NCBI GenBank assembly: GCA_002270565.1
Contig: NQMI01000182.1
Location: 19,420-83,419, forward strand
From: Stenocarpella maydis
Lineage: Eukaryota > Ascomycota > Sordariomycetes > Diaporthales > Diaporthaceae
Direction of reading: 5' to 3'
DNA: 64,000 bases
The notes beneath the pieces are model-generated. The model saw nothing but the letters and a program-made list of their open reading frames with translations, searched no databases and had not been told where the DNA came from. Below are positions 1 to 10,967 of the stretch, one piece after another (the first letter of the stretch is position 1; each line of letters begins with the position of its first letter). The translations under genes and the position numbers were made by a program.

Positions 1-951
1 CAGCAGGACACAGGGAGCAATTCAGCACGGCTCATACGGCTGGCAGGGTCGGGCGTCGACGCCGAAGTGATGCGCGCCAACTTTGTCTGCGCCAACTGCG
101 CGCGGTGGGCCAATGGAGGCGCCATGCAGCTGAATAGCACAACGCCCTGGATCGCGGCGTGGCGTACCAGCGGCTCCTCGCCCCAGACCACCGACGGCAA
201 CGCCAACATTTCCCAGCATAATTACACGAGCGGTTGGAAGTTTGATCTCGCAAACGCCCTCGTGACGAGCGACAATAACCCCTTCCTAGGCCTCGACACC
301 AACGCAAGAGCTAACTCAAGCGGCGGTGTCATTCCTGGCGACGACAGCGAGTCGCTCAACGACGCGCACGCTGGCATCATGGGTCTCGCCTTCTTCGTGT
401 TGTACCCGCTGGGTGCTCTCCTAATGCCATTACTAGGTAATTGGAAACTCCACCCCGTTTTCCAGATTCTTGTGCTGGCTTTGACATGGGTAGGCTTCGG
501 CCTCGGCTACGCACTATGTGAGAAGACCCTGAATGTAGGACAAACATCCTGAAGCCTTGGGCATTTGATTGCGTACTGATGATTTTTGTAGCATTTCTCA
601 AATTACCATACGATTCTAGGCACCATCATTGTTTGCTTGATAATGGTGCAGCCTGTTTTTGGGATACTCCACCACCGACACTACGTTCAGCATAAGACAC
701 GTGACTTGTTTTCGTACCTCCATATGAGTTATGGCTACGTTCTAATCTTTATCAGTTTTATTGAAGGAGACCTTGGGCTGGATTTATCAGGGTCTTCGTC
801 GGGGCACATTATTGCTTATGCTGTAATCATTGCGATTATCTGCGTACTGTATATCGTCATCAGGCGGTACATCGTCGCATGGAGACAGGAGGGTGGAAAA
901 CTTCGAAGTCGCTGGAATACCGAGAATGATATTTTCTTAGATCTGAGATAA
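1..951 (+). CDS. DOMON / cytochrome b561 membrane protein, 5' end missing
   Basis: Partial gene whose 5' part lies outside the window; reading frame 1 is open from the first base. Two exons, 1-534 and 592-951, are joined by a 57 bp intron (GTAGGA..TAG, with a CTGAT branch-like site), giving 297 residues and a TAA stop. The first ~85 residues look like the C-terminal part of a cellobiose-dehydrogenase-type cytochrome (DOMON) domain, with a CANC motif and PWIAAWR. The rest is a cytochrome b561-type bundle of about five hydrophobic helices with conserved histidines (DAHAGIMG, WKLHPVF, NYHTILG, GILHH, HMSYGY), which in this family ligate haem b and carry electrons across a membrane. The tail is short and basic. 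The family is known in fungi as a putative transmembrane electron carrier; the physiological partner is unknown. The next gene on the right faces the opposite way. Confidence 0.85.
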
Positions 952-1154
952 TAAAAAATTACGTGTTTTCGGTACATGTACGCTCAGAAAGATATGGAGA
1001 CATCCTCGGTGTAGCTACTTGGGAGACAGTTACTTTTTTCATTTTTAAAAGGCTACAATACACGATCATACCTATCTAAGTCCTATTATCTAATCATATA
1101 TTTCTTTTCTTTAGAATATCCTCTACGTAAGTAAGTGTCCCTTGATTTTTCACG

Positions 1155-2840
1155 CTAATGGAGTGCAAAGGACTCTGATATAATTGACTGACATTGTGGC
1201 GAGCAAGGCATCTTCAAACGAGTTCTATTGACGTATGGCTCACTCGTCGCTGAAGACTTCGGCGAAATGTCTCCTGACTTCAGCGTCATCCCAGTAATCC
1301 AGAAGGATTTCGACTCTTTCATTTTGTCCTCCACAAATGGCTCCACCGCCGCCCTCTCCTTTTCAGTCAGCATGTCCATCCTGGTCTTCCAGTATTCCTC
1401 CTTGGCGATGTCTTTGGGCCGCTCCCCAAAGAACCTCTCATCTAGGAACTTCCAGTAAATGTAGTCGAACGCCCAGCCCTTGTGAACAGCATAGTTCAGC
1501 CGGAAGCAGCCGGTCTCCCAGCTCTGCCGCATACACACTGACCAGGGCATTTGGAGATGATGGCTCGCAAGATCAACCCCCTTTCTCAACCTCTTCCACA
1601 GCCTCTAGCGAAGTTGGCAGTATCCTGCTGAACATTTCGCTGAAGCTCTCTAGCCCGAGCGCATAGACCTCAGGCGGCTCGATTAGGAGCCACCAGGGTG
1701 GGTCAAGGCAGAACTGCGCGGGGGCAGCATACGTGAACTCCCAATCGATTTACCCCCGTGACGTTGTCATTATCGTCGAGTAAGATGTGCCCGGTCTGGA
1801 AGTCGTCACACCATAAAGGAAACGCATTCGGGCCGAATCCTGCAGGGGCAGGACAAAGCCTGGCGCCGGGTGGGTTGGCTTTCGCCTTCTTCGACTGCTC
1901 TGACCGGGTGTCTTCCTCAAAGCCGAAGGCAGAGAGAGAGCTTGCCCTCCTTGGCGAGGCGGCGGAAAATCTTACGGGCGACGTATTTGCTCCGCCGAGG
2001 TGACGAAATCGTTTCTTTGAAAGAGCAGGGACACCCAAATCCTGTTGCAACAGGCGGCATACCACTAATCAGCAGAATGGTACATGTCGTGCCTCGCGGG
2101 CAGTGTTGAGATGGGCATGTTGGCGATTGCAAGCATGGACTGCATGTTCGTCGTGACTGGTAGACCCCGTATTTCAAAAGAACGCGTGCCTGTTTGTGTC
2201 AACAAGCCGATGAGTGGGAAACGATGCTGCAAGAGCTACACCATGAAAGGTGCCACCTGGTAGTAGAGTTTGAAAAGGCGCTCCTTTGGTAACTTCAAAT
2301 CTAGCAAGAGAGGGTCATCTGGATAGTCAGGGTCCCGAGGCATCGCGATGGTATCAGCCAAGGACCATTTCTTCGGTGTCTTGTCTATGACTGAGAGAGG
2401 GCTGATATCGGGATTCTCGGATGAGGTACCATGATAGTACACCGTCAGCGTTGGAACGAGAGTGTATTGTCTGACGAGACGTGAGGCGCCAGCCTCCACC
2501 GCGTACCTCTCGTCAGGTAACTGGGTGATATGGGGGGGGATTGGCATCCTAACCAGCAGCTCAAGAGTGCTGCCCTCCATGCGAATCGGATGTACCACGT
2601 TGAAGCTTCCCACAGTGTCGCCTCCGAGTACTTCAACGCTTTTCTGTCGCATGCAGCATTCTTGGCAACTGCGGAGCCGATCATATCTAAAGCCGACATG
2701 GTACGGAGCCACGAGAGCGTCTTGTCCCAGTGGCTATCCAATCGATCCCAGGCGAGCATGTCAAAGGACTGCCTATCCTCAAAGTCGTCAGCGTTAGAAT
2801 CGTCCGTGTTGTCAAGCTTTGGGGTGTCGTTGGTCGGCAT
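1155..2840 (-). pseudogene. Phosphotransferase (APH/kinase-like family), frameshifted
   Basis: Reading right to left, the pieces of one fungal phosphotransferase-enzyme-family protein appear in order but in different frames. First comes an N-terminal segment (MPTNDTPKL... to KALKYSEATL). A -1 type shift near 2609-2613, in a G run, leads into GSFNVVHPIRM. TAG stops follow at 2238-2236 and 2067-2065. The Brenner-like segment FPLWCDDFQTGHILLDD comes next, then a one-base shift near 1749-1755 before IDWEFTYAAPAQF and the C-terminal YWKFLDERFFG. Five or so interruptions rule out a working kinase unless they are sequencing errors: at least two lie in homopolymer runs, but the in-frame stops do not. 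The family resembles aminoglycoside/choline kinases, but fungal substrates are mostly unknown. Family assignment is confident; whether it is truly dead is less so. Confidence 0.75.
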
Positions 2841-3322
2841 TTCTGACTGTTATAGATGGTCGGCACGGTTTGATAACTCTTGTCTCGAGCATCAAGCGCT
2901 CCGAACCCAAACGGACTTAGATGCGGGGCTTGGATGAGGGACACCACAAGATGTCGAGATGTTTTCACCCTCACTGCCAGTGAGCCTTGCTCTGACATGG
3001 ACAATGCTTCCTGGACCCGGAACTTATTGTCTTTCCAGAGCCCACCGTCCCGTATAGCCTCGCCTGAATTCTGGCATCAAGATGGGGCTGTCCACTGCGC
3101 CCCCAGGGAAGGAGACTTTACACATGAAATCAAACGGATGCCAAGACCCTGGCATCCCAAGGAGACGGTTTCCCGCGTCCTCACACAGCCGCGCCGCGCT
3201 ACCGCTGCTTTATTATATGCCACATCCGTACCGGCCCGTACCCCTCCAAGCCTACATCACAACACGACTTATGCCGGGTACAAGTATGCAGCATAATGAT
3301 AATAAAACATGGTCTCTTTCAA
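2841..3322. other. Intergenic, no gene seen
   Basis: Between the start of the broken phosphotransferase gene and tRNA-Leu. It contains short open frames only, with no splice-consistent coding sequence. It may hold the upstream region of the phosphotransferase gene. Confidence 0.5.
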
Positions 3323-3415
3323 GGCAACGTGGCCGAGTGGTCTAAGGCGCTACGTTCAGGTAATGTCACCTTCGTAGTCTCGAAAGAGGCGTGTGTTCGA
3401 GTCACACCGTTGTCA
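3323..3415 (+). tRNA. tRNA-Leu (anticodon CAG) with 11-nt intron
   Basis: A complete cloverleaf can be drawn. The acceptor stem GGCAACG pairs with CGTTGTC (3408-3414, one G-U), with discriminator A at 3415. The D arm is GCCGAGTGGTCTAAGGC. The anticodon stem CTACG/CGTAG encloses a loop with CAG at 3357-3359. A class II variable arm (TCTCG AAA GAG) follows, and a T arm GTGTG/CACAC with the B-box GTTCGAGTC. An 11-nt intron (3361-3371) sits one base 3' of the anticodon, the canonical position for nuclear tRNA introns. The long variable arm and anticodon agree on leucine. Confidence 0.93.
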
Positions 3416-3421
3416 AATCTC

Positions 3422-3425
3422 TTTT
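3422..3425 (+). terminator. RNA polymerase III terminator of tRNA-Leu
   Basis: A run of four T residues lies seven bases after the tRNA 3' end, as expected for RNA polymerase III termination. Confidence 0.55.
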
Positions 3426-3920
3426 GCCTGATGCAGAAAATCATCAGGTCAGTCAGTACTCTTTTTTCCTCTTCCCGATGCCAGCCTTGATTCGCACACC
3501 GCGTCCTTGCGTCCCGGACAAGACAGCTGACGGTGCTGGAGGGATGCACTGGCGACGGTGGCGCGTGGGCCTTGGGAGAAGTAAGCGGTGTGGGTTGGTT
3601 GCAGATTATTGTTTGCATGGAACGGATGTCACTCATGTGGCTCTCAGATTTGCATCCATGCAGTTTTTCAACTGTTGCCAGCGTTGCTCCGGCTGGAGGT
3701 TGCGGTTGGAAGGCAGCAGCCTGCTAGTAATTTGGGCCTTTTCGCCACGCGTAACCTTCACGCTGTTCACGCCCGTCTTGCTCCCCCAGGAGACAGACAC
3801 CCAAGGCAGGCCACGACAGATGGCTCAACGGCGGAGCGACATATAGACTGACTCACAGGACATCGTACATTTCCTATGAGAACCAACGATGTACCAACAA
3901 GTCCGATCCCCCTCCACCCT
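3426..3920. other. Intergenic, no gene seen
   Basis: Space between the tRNA and the 3' end of the uS2m gene, which runs on the opposite strand. No family-like reading frame is seen; it probably includes the uS2m 3' UTR. Confidence 0.5.
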
Positions 3921-5313
3921 TTAGAAGATCGAACGCATGGCATTTCCACCCGCTCCGTCCTCCATCGACCCCCCCGCCTCTGTTTCAGCACGCACCTCTT
4001 CTAATGCTTTCTTCCTCTCTGCATCCATCCACTTCTCGATGTCGGGCTGGTTCCTCCACGTGCAGACGCCCTTGTTGGCCAGGGCCTTGCGCCTCGCCTG
4101 GCCTCGCTCGCCCGCCCGTCCCAGGACTCCGGCGATGACGCTTACGGACCGGAGACTGTTTACTCGAGCAACGAGGATTAGCGGATAGTTGCTCGTGGAA
4201 AGGGGTCGACGTGGGGGNGGGGAAGGGGGGGTGATATAGTGATATGTAGGACATACCTGTCGTCGTTGCCCGGGATCACATACGTGACCTGCGTCGGGTC
4301 CGCGTCCGTGTCAATCAGCCCAATGGTAGGTATGTTCTCCTGCGCGCACTCCTGCAGCATGGTGTAGTTCTCGAGCGGGTTCAGCACCACCACCAGCTCG
4401 GGCAACAGCGGCCTCCTCTCCGTCAGGTGCCCGTCGAAGCCCGGCAGCGGCTGGTCCTTCTCGTCCACGACGTGCAGGCCGCCCTGGCCCAGGATCTGGT
4501 CGCGGTTCGTGATGGTGCCCGGGACCCACTTGCTGAAGAGGTGGCACGCCCCGGCCAGCTCCGCCGCCCGCGCCGTCACCTCCGCCTGGCCCTTGCGGTT
4601 CCCCACGAAGAGCATCAGCCCCCCCAGGAACGCCACCTCCTCGACGATGCGGGCGGCGCGCCGCAGCGCCGCCGCCGTCTCCTCGAGGCTGATGATGTGG
4701 ATCCCCGCCCGCGCGCCGTAGATGTACCGCTGGTTGGCGGGGTTCCACCGGCTCGTGTGGTGGCCCATGTGCGTCTGCGACGACATGAGGAGCTCCAGCG
4801 TCACGTCCTCGGGCTTCGGGGGGTTGCGGAGCAGCGAGGACGGGTCGAACCGCTCCTGGACGACCGAGCCCAAACCCCCGATCGCGGACTGGATCTTGAC
4901 GAACTTGCGGTAGTTATGCGCTATGGACTGGTCGACGGGCTCGGCCTTGTGCTTGCTGCCCATGCCCTGCTTGGTCTGGGGGAAGTAGGTCGATGTCGGG
5001 CTCCCGGCAGGGTCTTGGGCATCCTGCTGCGGGCCCTGAGACGGTGGTGGGGGCGGCGGCGGGCTTCCTGCTACTGCTTCGTTCCGGTAGGCTCCTCCTG
5101 GTGGGGGTGGCGGCGGCTCTGCGAAGGCCGTCCGCAATGGCGGTCTCTTGTCGCCTGTCGAGAGGGCTGCTTGCTGGAGACATGTCCGCCTCACTGGCGC
5201 GGCAAAAGCCTGTCGGCCTGGGGTTGACGGCAAGAGTTAGTAGCCGCAGTGTGGTGTGGGGGTGCCATTGGCCGGTACTCACAATGCCGCAGGCCCGGAT
5301 TCCTTAATATCAT
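3921..5313 (-). CDS. MRP4: Mitochondrial small-subunit ribosomal protein uS2m
   Basis: Three exons (5313-5283, 5217-4257, 4155-3921) give a 408-residue protein. Intron 1 has GTGAGT, a strong TACTAAC branch and a CAG acceptor; intron 2 has GTATGT..CAG and contains the undetermined base at 4218. The ATG at 5313 was chosen because it yields a short arginine-containing presequence (MILRNPGLR...) spliced in frame to QAFAAPVRRT, typical of mitochondrial import. After a proline-rich low-complexity stretch comes the universal S2 domain: SSQTHMGHHTSRWNPANQRYIYG, the hydrophobic FLGGLMLFVGNRKG, KWVPGTITN, and PELVVVLNPLEN followed by IPTIGLIDTDADP. This component of the 37S mitoribosome is expected to help assemble the head/body junction. 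The C-terminal exon carries a lysine/glutamate-rich tail. Identification is firm; exact splice sites are by eye. Confidence 0.93.
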
Positions 5314-5962
5314 GGCGACTGACGAGGCTCACATCGGATGTGAAGCTCACGTATTATGAACCTGGCAGGGAGTGGTTGAGCTGTATCTTTGCCAGTGCGT
5401 GTTGCGGCCCAGAAATTTGGGCCTACTCCAGCGAACGGCACGGACTGATGGTTACGTGATTGGACAGCAGCCTCCAGGTGGGCCCCTCTTGTCTGAGGTA
5501 CCTGGGTACTTCGACTCGACGCCAACGTCTGGCTCCATGCGCAAGTAAATCTTCACTGCTTTTATATTCAATGTATATTGTATTCATTCTGCACCTCTAT
5601 AGGGAATGGGTGGGCCTTCTATGCCAAGGCCAGCTTTGTGCGACTGCCCAGTTGAAAACAGGAGCTGCGGCGAAATACTCTTCGTCGCCCAGGCTGGCGG
5701 CACCTTCTCAGGAACACACACATGCTTCCAACCAAGTCGAGTTTCAGCATTGCATTGGAACGTCATGGAATGAAAAGGCAATGCCGATTAGTCTATGCAC
5801 GTGGTGCGCGCCGCGTAGTTCATGCAAAACAAGATGTGCATCTTATCACCAGATATATATAAACACATACGTAAAAACACCGCGCAACAACGCCTGCTCA
5901 GGGGATATCGTCCTTGCTTCTAGAAACCACAGCTCCGCCATGCCCGCACAGTCTCCTGCCGT
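5314..5962. other. Intergenic between uS2m and CBS-PB1 genes
   Basis: Upstream region of the uS2m gene and downstream region of the CBS-PB1 gene. It is AT-richer than its flanks and has no supported reading frame. Promoter elements are expected here but none could be assigned. Confidence 0.5.
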
Positions 5963-8368
5963 CTATCGGCTGGACATGCGGCCGATGGTGAAGGTGGCCA
6001 CAATAACAATCGCCAGCGTCGCGATCGCGCCAGGGAGAAGCAGCTCGTTGGGGACCCCGGGAACCACCTGCTCCTGCTGGTGCGAGTGCCTGCTGCGGTG
6101 TCTCCTGGCCCGCGCGCGCCGAGGGGACTCGTCCTCGCTGTCGTCCTCCTCACTTTCCTCCTCGCCGTCGTAGTTCTTCCTCCTGCGCTCCCGCACACTA
6201 GACGCCGGAGGCGTGGGGATGACTGTCTCGGGCGCCGTGGTCGGTGCGGGCGCGATGGGGGGCTTCTCCGGGTCATGAACGAACAGGTCAACCTTGTCGC
6301 GGTGGTTCTGGCGCGCGAGCAGGATCGCCTCCAGGAGGTCCTGGTCGGTCGTGATGGAAACGGAGTCACCCTCGTCGTCCAGGTAACTGAGCGCAAACCC
6401 GGTAAATGAGAGCTTGCCGTCCTCGACCGTAGGTGCGCCGCCGACGGAGTCGATCTCGGAACCAAGCTTCGAGATGACGTTCACCACAAAGGTGTCCATG
6501 CCCTGCGAGGCGATCACCTGAAGACGGTGGGTGCGGCCACTGGGCGTCTTGAACTTGAAAGGGAACGGTAGCTCACTGGGCGGCAGCTCCGGGGAGTGTG
6601 CAAGGGCGCTCTGCGGGGGCGATTCCACACCGGCATGAGACGCCGAGTCGCCAGGCGCGACGCTGTCAAGGATACGGTCCCTGTTGATATCGGGGGACAT
6701 CAGCGAGCGCGAGCCCACATGGCTGCGGTCGTGGTGGGTGCCATCGCCGGACACCATGGATTCCGTCTCGTGGTCCAGAGACAGCCAAAACTTGTTCCAA
6801 GCCGGGCCCTCGCTGTCCGCCGTGGACATGCCGTTGATTTGCTCCAGGGTCGCGTACGTCAGCTTGAGCACGTCAACCATGCCGACAATCTCACCGCCAT
6901 CGTTCATGACGGGAAGGTTGAGGTAGTGCCCGTCTGCGAGACCCGTCAGTATTTCACAGAGAGCAGCATGTGGTTCCGGGGCTCGACGTACCGTGCATTT
7001 TCCGAAGGGCCGCCTGGATGCTCATGTCGATCGGCGCAAAGTCCGGGTGGGGGGTCATGACGCGGACAACGCTGCAGGTGGCCGGGTCCAGGCCGGGGGC
7101 AATGACACGGAGGACGACGTCCTTGCTGGTGAAGATGCCGGTAATAGCGCCGTTGTCCTGCACCAGAACGGCAGTGGTGTGGTTCTCCTTCATCATCTGA
7201 GCAGCTTCCCTCACGGGAGTCCTGACGCTGACGGTGACTGGCGGCTCGCCGTTCAAGACAGACTCCAGGGTCGGGCCCGACATCTTGGACCGCAGGGCCT
7301 CCACGTATTGGATGATCTGCTGGGGCTGGCTGGAGCCAAGCTCGGACTGTACACCCTCGAGCGCGTCATACAGCTTCCTCGAGGAAGAGTAGGCCCTCTC
7401 CAGCTTCTCCATGGCGTCGTAGAAGCATTTGGTGATGTCGAGGATACCCGAGATGTCCTGGTTCTCGTCCATGACGGGCAAGTGGCGGAAGCCCTTGCGC
7501 ACCATGAGGTCGAGGGCATCCGTGGCGCTTGTGTCTGTCCTGGCACACAGCGGGTTCTTTGTCATGATCTCGGCGATGGTGACATTGGCCGGCTTGAGCC
7601 CAGCCCCCACGACGCGGAAGGCCAGGTCCTTGGCCGTGAATATACCCGCGATCCTATCGTCGTCGTCGGTAACCAACACGCAGTCCTCCCTCTTTGCGGC
7701 CATCAGCTGGGCAGCCTCGGCGACGGTGGTCTGGGGCTTGATCTGGAGGGCCTGGCTGGGCTTCAGGGCGAGGACCGTCCCGGGAGGCGCCTTTCGGGTG
7801 TGCCTAGCCCGGCCGGTGAGGTGCTTCTTCTTGGAGAGGTCGCTCTCCAGCTTCCGGCGGATCGCCTGGACATAGTAGTCAGTAGTCAGTAGGCATACCT
7901 CTAGACCTGTTTGCGGTTTGTTTTGGCACATCTCGCGGTGGGAAGGGGGCCACCTCAGCAGGCAGCGCAAGTTGTTTCTCGAAGCAAGCTCGACGAGGAG
8001 CGTGGAGACGATATGGCCTGCGATGTGCGTTGTTGACCCCCCAGGCAGGGCTTCGGGTGTGTACTGGGGGGGAACCCGGCGCGAAGAGATGTGGACAATT
8101 TGGAGGGTAATGCAAAGCGACTGACCTCATCCCTCTTGGACTGCTTTTGTCTGCTGGTGCTGACCGTGCTGGCCGCGCCTATCTCGCTATTAGTAGCGTA
8201 GCTTTCCTTGTGGCTGAGATCGCCTCCAAGAACGGGCCTGGGGATGCCAGAGCCAGAGCTGGCGCCAGGACCAGCTCCGGCGCCTGGTGCTGGGCTGTGG
8301 TTGAAGGTGGGAATGCGGCCACGATCGGCCCCACGACTGGGCGTACCTCGCATGGTATTGCCTGACAT
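5963..8368 (-). CDS. Four-CBS and PB1 domain protein with C-terminal membrane anchor
   Basis: Three exons (8368-8126, 7865-6992, 6933-5963) encode 695 residues. Intron 1 is long for the window (260 bp, GTCAGT..CAG); intron 2 is 58 bp (GTACGT..CAG). Both keep the frame. After a low-complexity, basic N-terminus there are two Bateman pairs: CBS1-2 at about 115-245 (GTVLALKPSQA, IAGIFTAKDLAFRVV, GFRHLPVMDE) and CBS3-4 at about 285-410 (ITGIFTSKDVVLRVI, YLNLPVMND). A PB1 domain at about 499-585 keeps the acidic OPCA-type patch (YLDDEGDSVSITTDQDLLEAI core). The last ~25 residues form a single hydrophobic helix followed by a short basic end, i.e. a tail anchor. The architecture matches the fungal protein related to fission-yeast Mug70. 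CBS pairs usually bind adenine nucleotides and PB1 mediates protein pairing; substrate and organelle are not known. Confidence 0.9.
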
Positions 8369-10483
8369 TGCATAAACTTCTCGGCGGGAGCGGGAGGGCG
8401 AGGGCGAGATTTAGCAGCGCGTGGTAATCAAGGGAAACAATGGGCAGGGGGAGCGAGCACAAGAAGACGAAAAAAGACGGTCGCTCGGGAGCTGACGGTG
8501 GTGGGATTGTTTGTCGCTGGTGACGGCGGTGCTCTGGTCTGCCGAGGCGGGATTTGAGGTTGAGGTTGCAGGGCCTGAATCAAGCATTGAAATCCCAGAG
8601 CTGCGGTCGACTTGCAGAGTGACAGGCCCCTCCAGTAATATGATATCAGCTGGGATCTCAAAAGTGGACTGTGGTCGGGGTCGAAAGGGGAGAGGGCGTG
8701 TGCGGGATCCCGACTTTTTTGTTGTGTTTGTTTCCGAGGGGGCACGGGCCACTTCTTGGTATTGTCGCCTCTGCGCCTCTGCAAAGGCTCTGCAGAGCTG
8801 CCAAAGGAGGGGGAACATGTGCGAGCAGGCGTCGAGGTTGACTGGCCGGCTTGGCTGGCTGGGGTGCGTTATTACTGAGACCCTGGCTTGCTAGGGGCTG
8901 TTTTTCGGAGGGTCACACGGGCAACATTGAACCAAGTTGAGCACCAGCTGAATGATGGCACCGCGCTTGGCGTGGAAATGATACTAACACCACCAGCGCA
9001 TTTTCCCAGCTTATCAATAATCGACGGGCAAGGCCTGCCACCAGGCCTGCCAGATCTGCCAGGCCTCGTGCCTACATTGTACCTGGCAGCTCAACCAGCC
9101 AACTGGGAACTTTGCCGGAACCTACAAAAGATGCGTCAAGGCATTGGATGAAACTTGACCAGGCGCTTGACCGGGCCCCGGTTGTTTCTCGGCCGCCGTC
9201 ATAATACGAATTGATTGGTCACTGTCGAGCATCAAAACACTGACCAGCGTCCATGAAGCAGAAGGGGGCCACCACTTATCCGAACCTGTCCATATCGGTC
9301 CAAGAGAAATTAAGACGACGGCAACGAGCTTGCTGACCAAGATCACCCGGTGAACCGTGTGAGTCAACTCCTTCCTCTGCCGTGGCCAGGCACGCCGGGA
9401 GCAACCGAGGCACCGCAGAGCACACACACAGTCATGTCGGCGCAGCCGATAGTACAGTCCAGCCGGGCCAGCCCACCAGCACAACACCTCATTTGCTCAG
9501 ATCCTGCCAAAGGCAGGTCGCAAGCGTGTCTGTAAATATCCGTGCAAGGCTGCAAGCTCTTGGTTTATTTTCAAATGGTAATGGTGTTGGATGTCAATCA
9601 TGTGTGTCCGGAGCAGTACTTGTACAGCACTCAAAACAAATGGACAGACCTTACTCCAACAGCGCGTTCACTTAAGACATCAGATTTTTGCACCCATACA
9701 AACAGGGATAGTACACTGGCACACTGCTAGCATACGGCTATATCCAAGAAGAAGGTATCACCCGAGGCATCATATAGAATAGGTGTATGTGTTATAGATG
9801 TAGATTTTAAAAGTGTCTAGACATGATGTTTAGGTGTGGGTATGGTGGGCATCTGGGTGGGGGTGCCTTAAGCGTATGTGCCCTGGGTGCAGGTGTCCTG
9901 GGTGCAGGTGTCCTGGAGGTGTGTTATTGGTATGTGTCTGGGTAAGGAGTAGGTATGGATGTTATGGGCATTTATGTGTAGGTTACCTGGGTATGGGTGT
10001 ATGGGTGTATGCTATTTGTGTGTGTTATGCACATAGCTTATGGCCTAGTTTCTTGAAAAGTGCCGGTGTACGGAGTCCCCAAAACTCAAGCCAGGCCAGT
10101 TGGGACCGAACGCTTAACTTTCCTGGAGATCTGCCGCCCGCTGCCAACTCCCGATGCGCCATCAGGGGCTGCCATGTGATGACATGCCAGCTCGGGCCTG
10201 CGCCAAGGCGGATTCCAAATAGCCGACCCGAGCAGATGGTGTCAAGTCACGGCTGAAGGCGGCAGGACTCACACCAGCCAGCCAACATAGCAACACGTCT
10301 CTCAAAACGACAGCCTTGAGGCAAAATGCAACAGGAACAATAGTCACAAGCAAGCTTACATAATCAGACCCATAGCACTATAGCCACTTGAGCACAACCA
10401 CCAACCAACATATATGCCGCCTCGTCTGATATGCATGCATCACTAACACAAAAAAAAACAAATAAACCATCAAAAATGTTTGG
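8369..10483. other. Intergenic, about 2.1 kb
   Basis: Upstream region of the CBS-PB1 gene and space to the tRNA-Gln gene. The first ~500 bases are pyrimidine- or purine-rich, as in a fungal 5' leader. A GT-rich imperfect repeat lies at 9829-10020. No supported gene. Confidence 0.5.
9829..10020. repeat. GT-rich imperfect minisatellite
   Basis: The plus strand is almost free of C-rich or A-rich sequence and is built of variants of GGGTGCAGGTGTCCT, twice in near-perfect tandem around 9890-9920, then looser GGGTATGGGTGT-like units. The block is G/T-skewed on one strand. It resembles degenerate interstitial telomere-like or minisatellite DNA but has no true TTAGGG array. Confidence 0.6.
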
Positions 10484-10490
10484 AAAAAAA
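10484..10490 (-). terminator. RNA polymerase III terminator of tRNA-Gln
   Basis: On the minus strand a run of seven T residues immediately follows, and slightly overlaps, the end of the tRNA-Gln gene. Confidence 0.6.
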
Positions 10491-10580
10491 GGTCCTGCCA
10501 GGATTCGAACCTGAGTCCCCGGAAGATTTTGATTGAATGAATCAGAATCCGATGTGATAACCAACTACACTACAGGACCT
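10489..10580 (-). tRNA. tRNA-Gln (anticodon CTG) with intron
   Basis: On the minus strand the acceptor stem AGGTCCT pairs with AGGACCT. The D region reads TGTAGTGTAGTTGGTTATCACA, which matches fungal tRNA-Gln. The anticodon stem TCGGA/TCCGG encloses the anticodon CTG (10545-10543), followed by an AT-rich intron of about 17 bases. The T arm contains the B-box GGTTCGAATCC. The intron begins one base after the anticodon, as in other nuclear tRNAs. Confidence 0.92.
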
Positions 10581-10967
10581 TCAAGTTGTTGTGGAGGGTC
10601 TTAGAGTCTAGATTTATATCGCAGGTGCGGTTCCGGAGTTTCACTTACAAGAGGAGGATCCACTCTTCCCGCTAGACCAGGGGGGGCCGACCCGCCCTGC
10701 CGCTACCTTACATAATCGTGACCTGGTCCGATTGCCTGGCATAACGGAAAGGTACATGGGTACATGACCTCCCTGAGCTGGCCCAGCTGCATCAATTTTT
10801 CTGGCTGCAGAAGACAGACCAAGCTCCAATCGACCCCACGCGTCCACGCCCCAGAAGAGGAAGCAGTCTTGAGCAACCTCACCACCACCAACTCAACCTA
10901 CCCTGGGCTCCTCCTTGCACCCTCCCCTCTCCGAGTTCCTGGAAGCCCCTGCACATCGACGCCCATC
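10581..10967. other. Divergent intergenic between tRNA-Gln and CCT7
   Basis: Upstream region of CCT7, ending in a pyrimidine-rich leader just before the ATG. No reading frame or clear TATA box could be supported. Confidence 0.45.

Noticed and set aside
4427..5227. Open frame of 266 codons on the plus strand across uS2m
   Set aside because: Antisense shadow of the uS2m coding exon with low-complexity Arg/Leu/Val composition.
9829..10020. Interstitial telomere
   Set aside because: GT-rich but without tandem TTAGGG or CCCTAA units.
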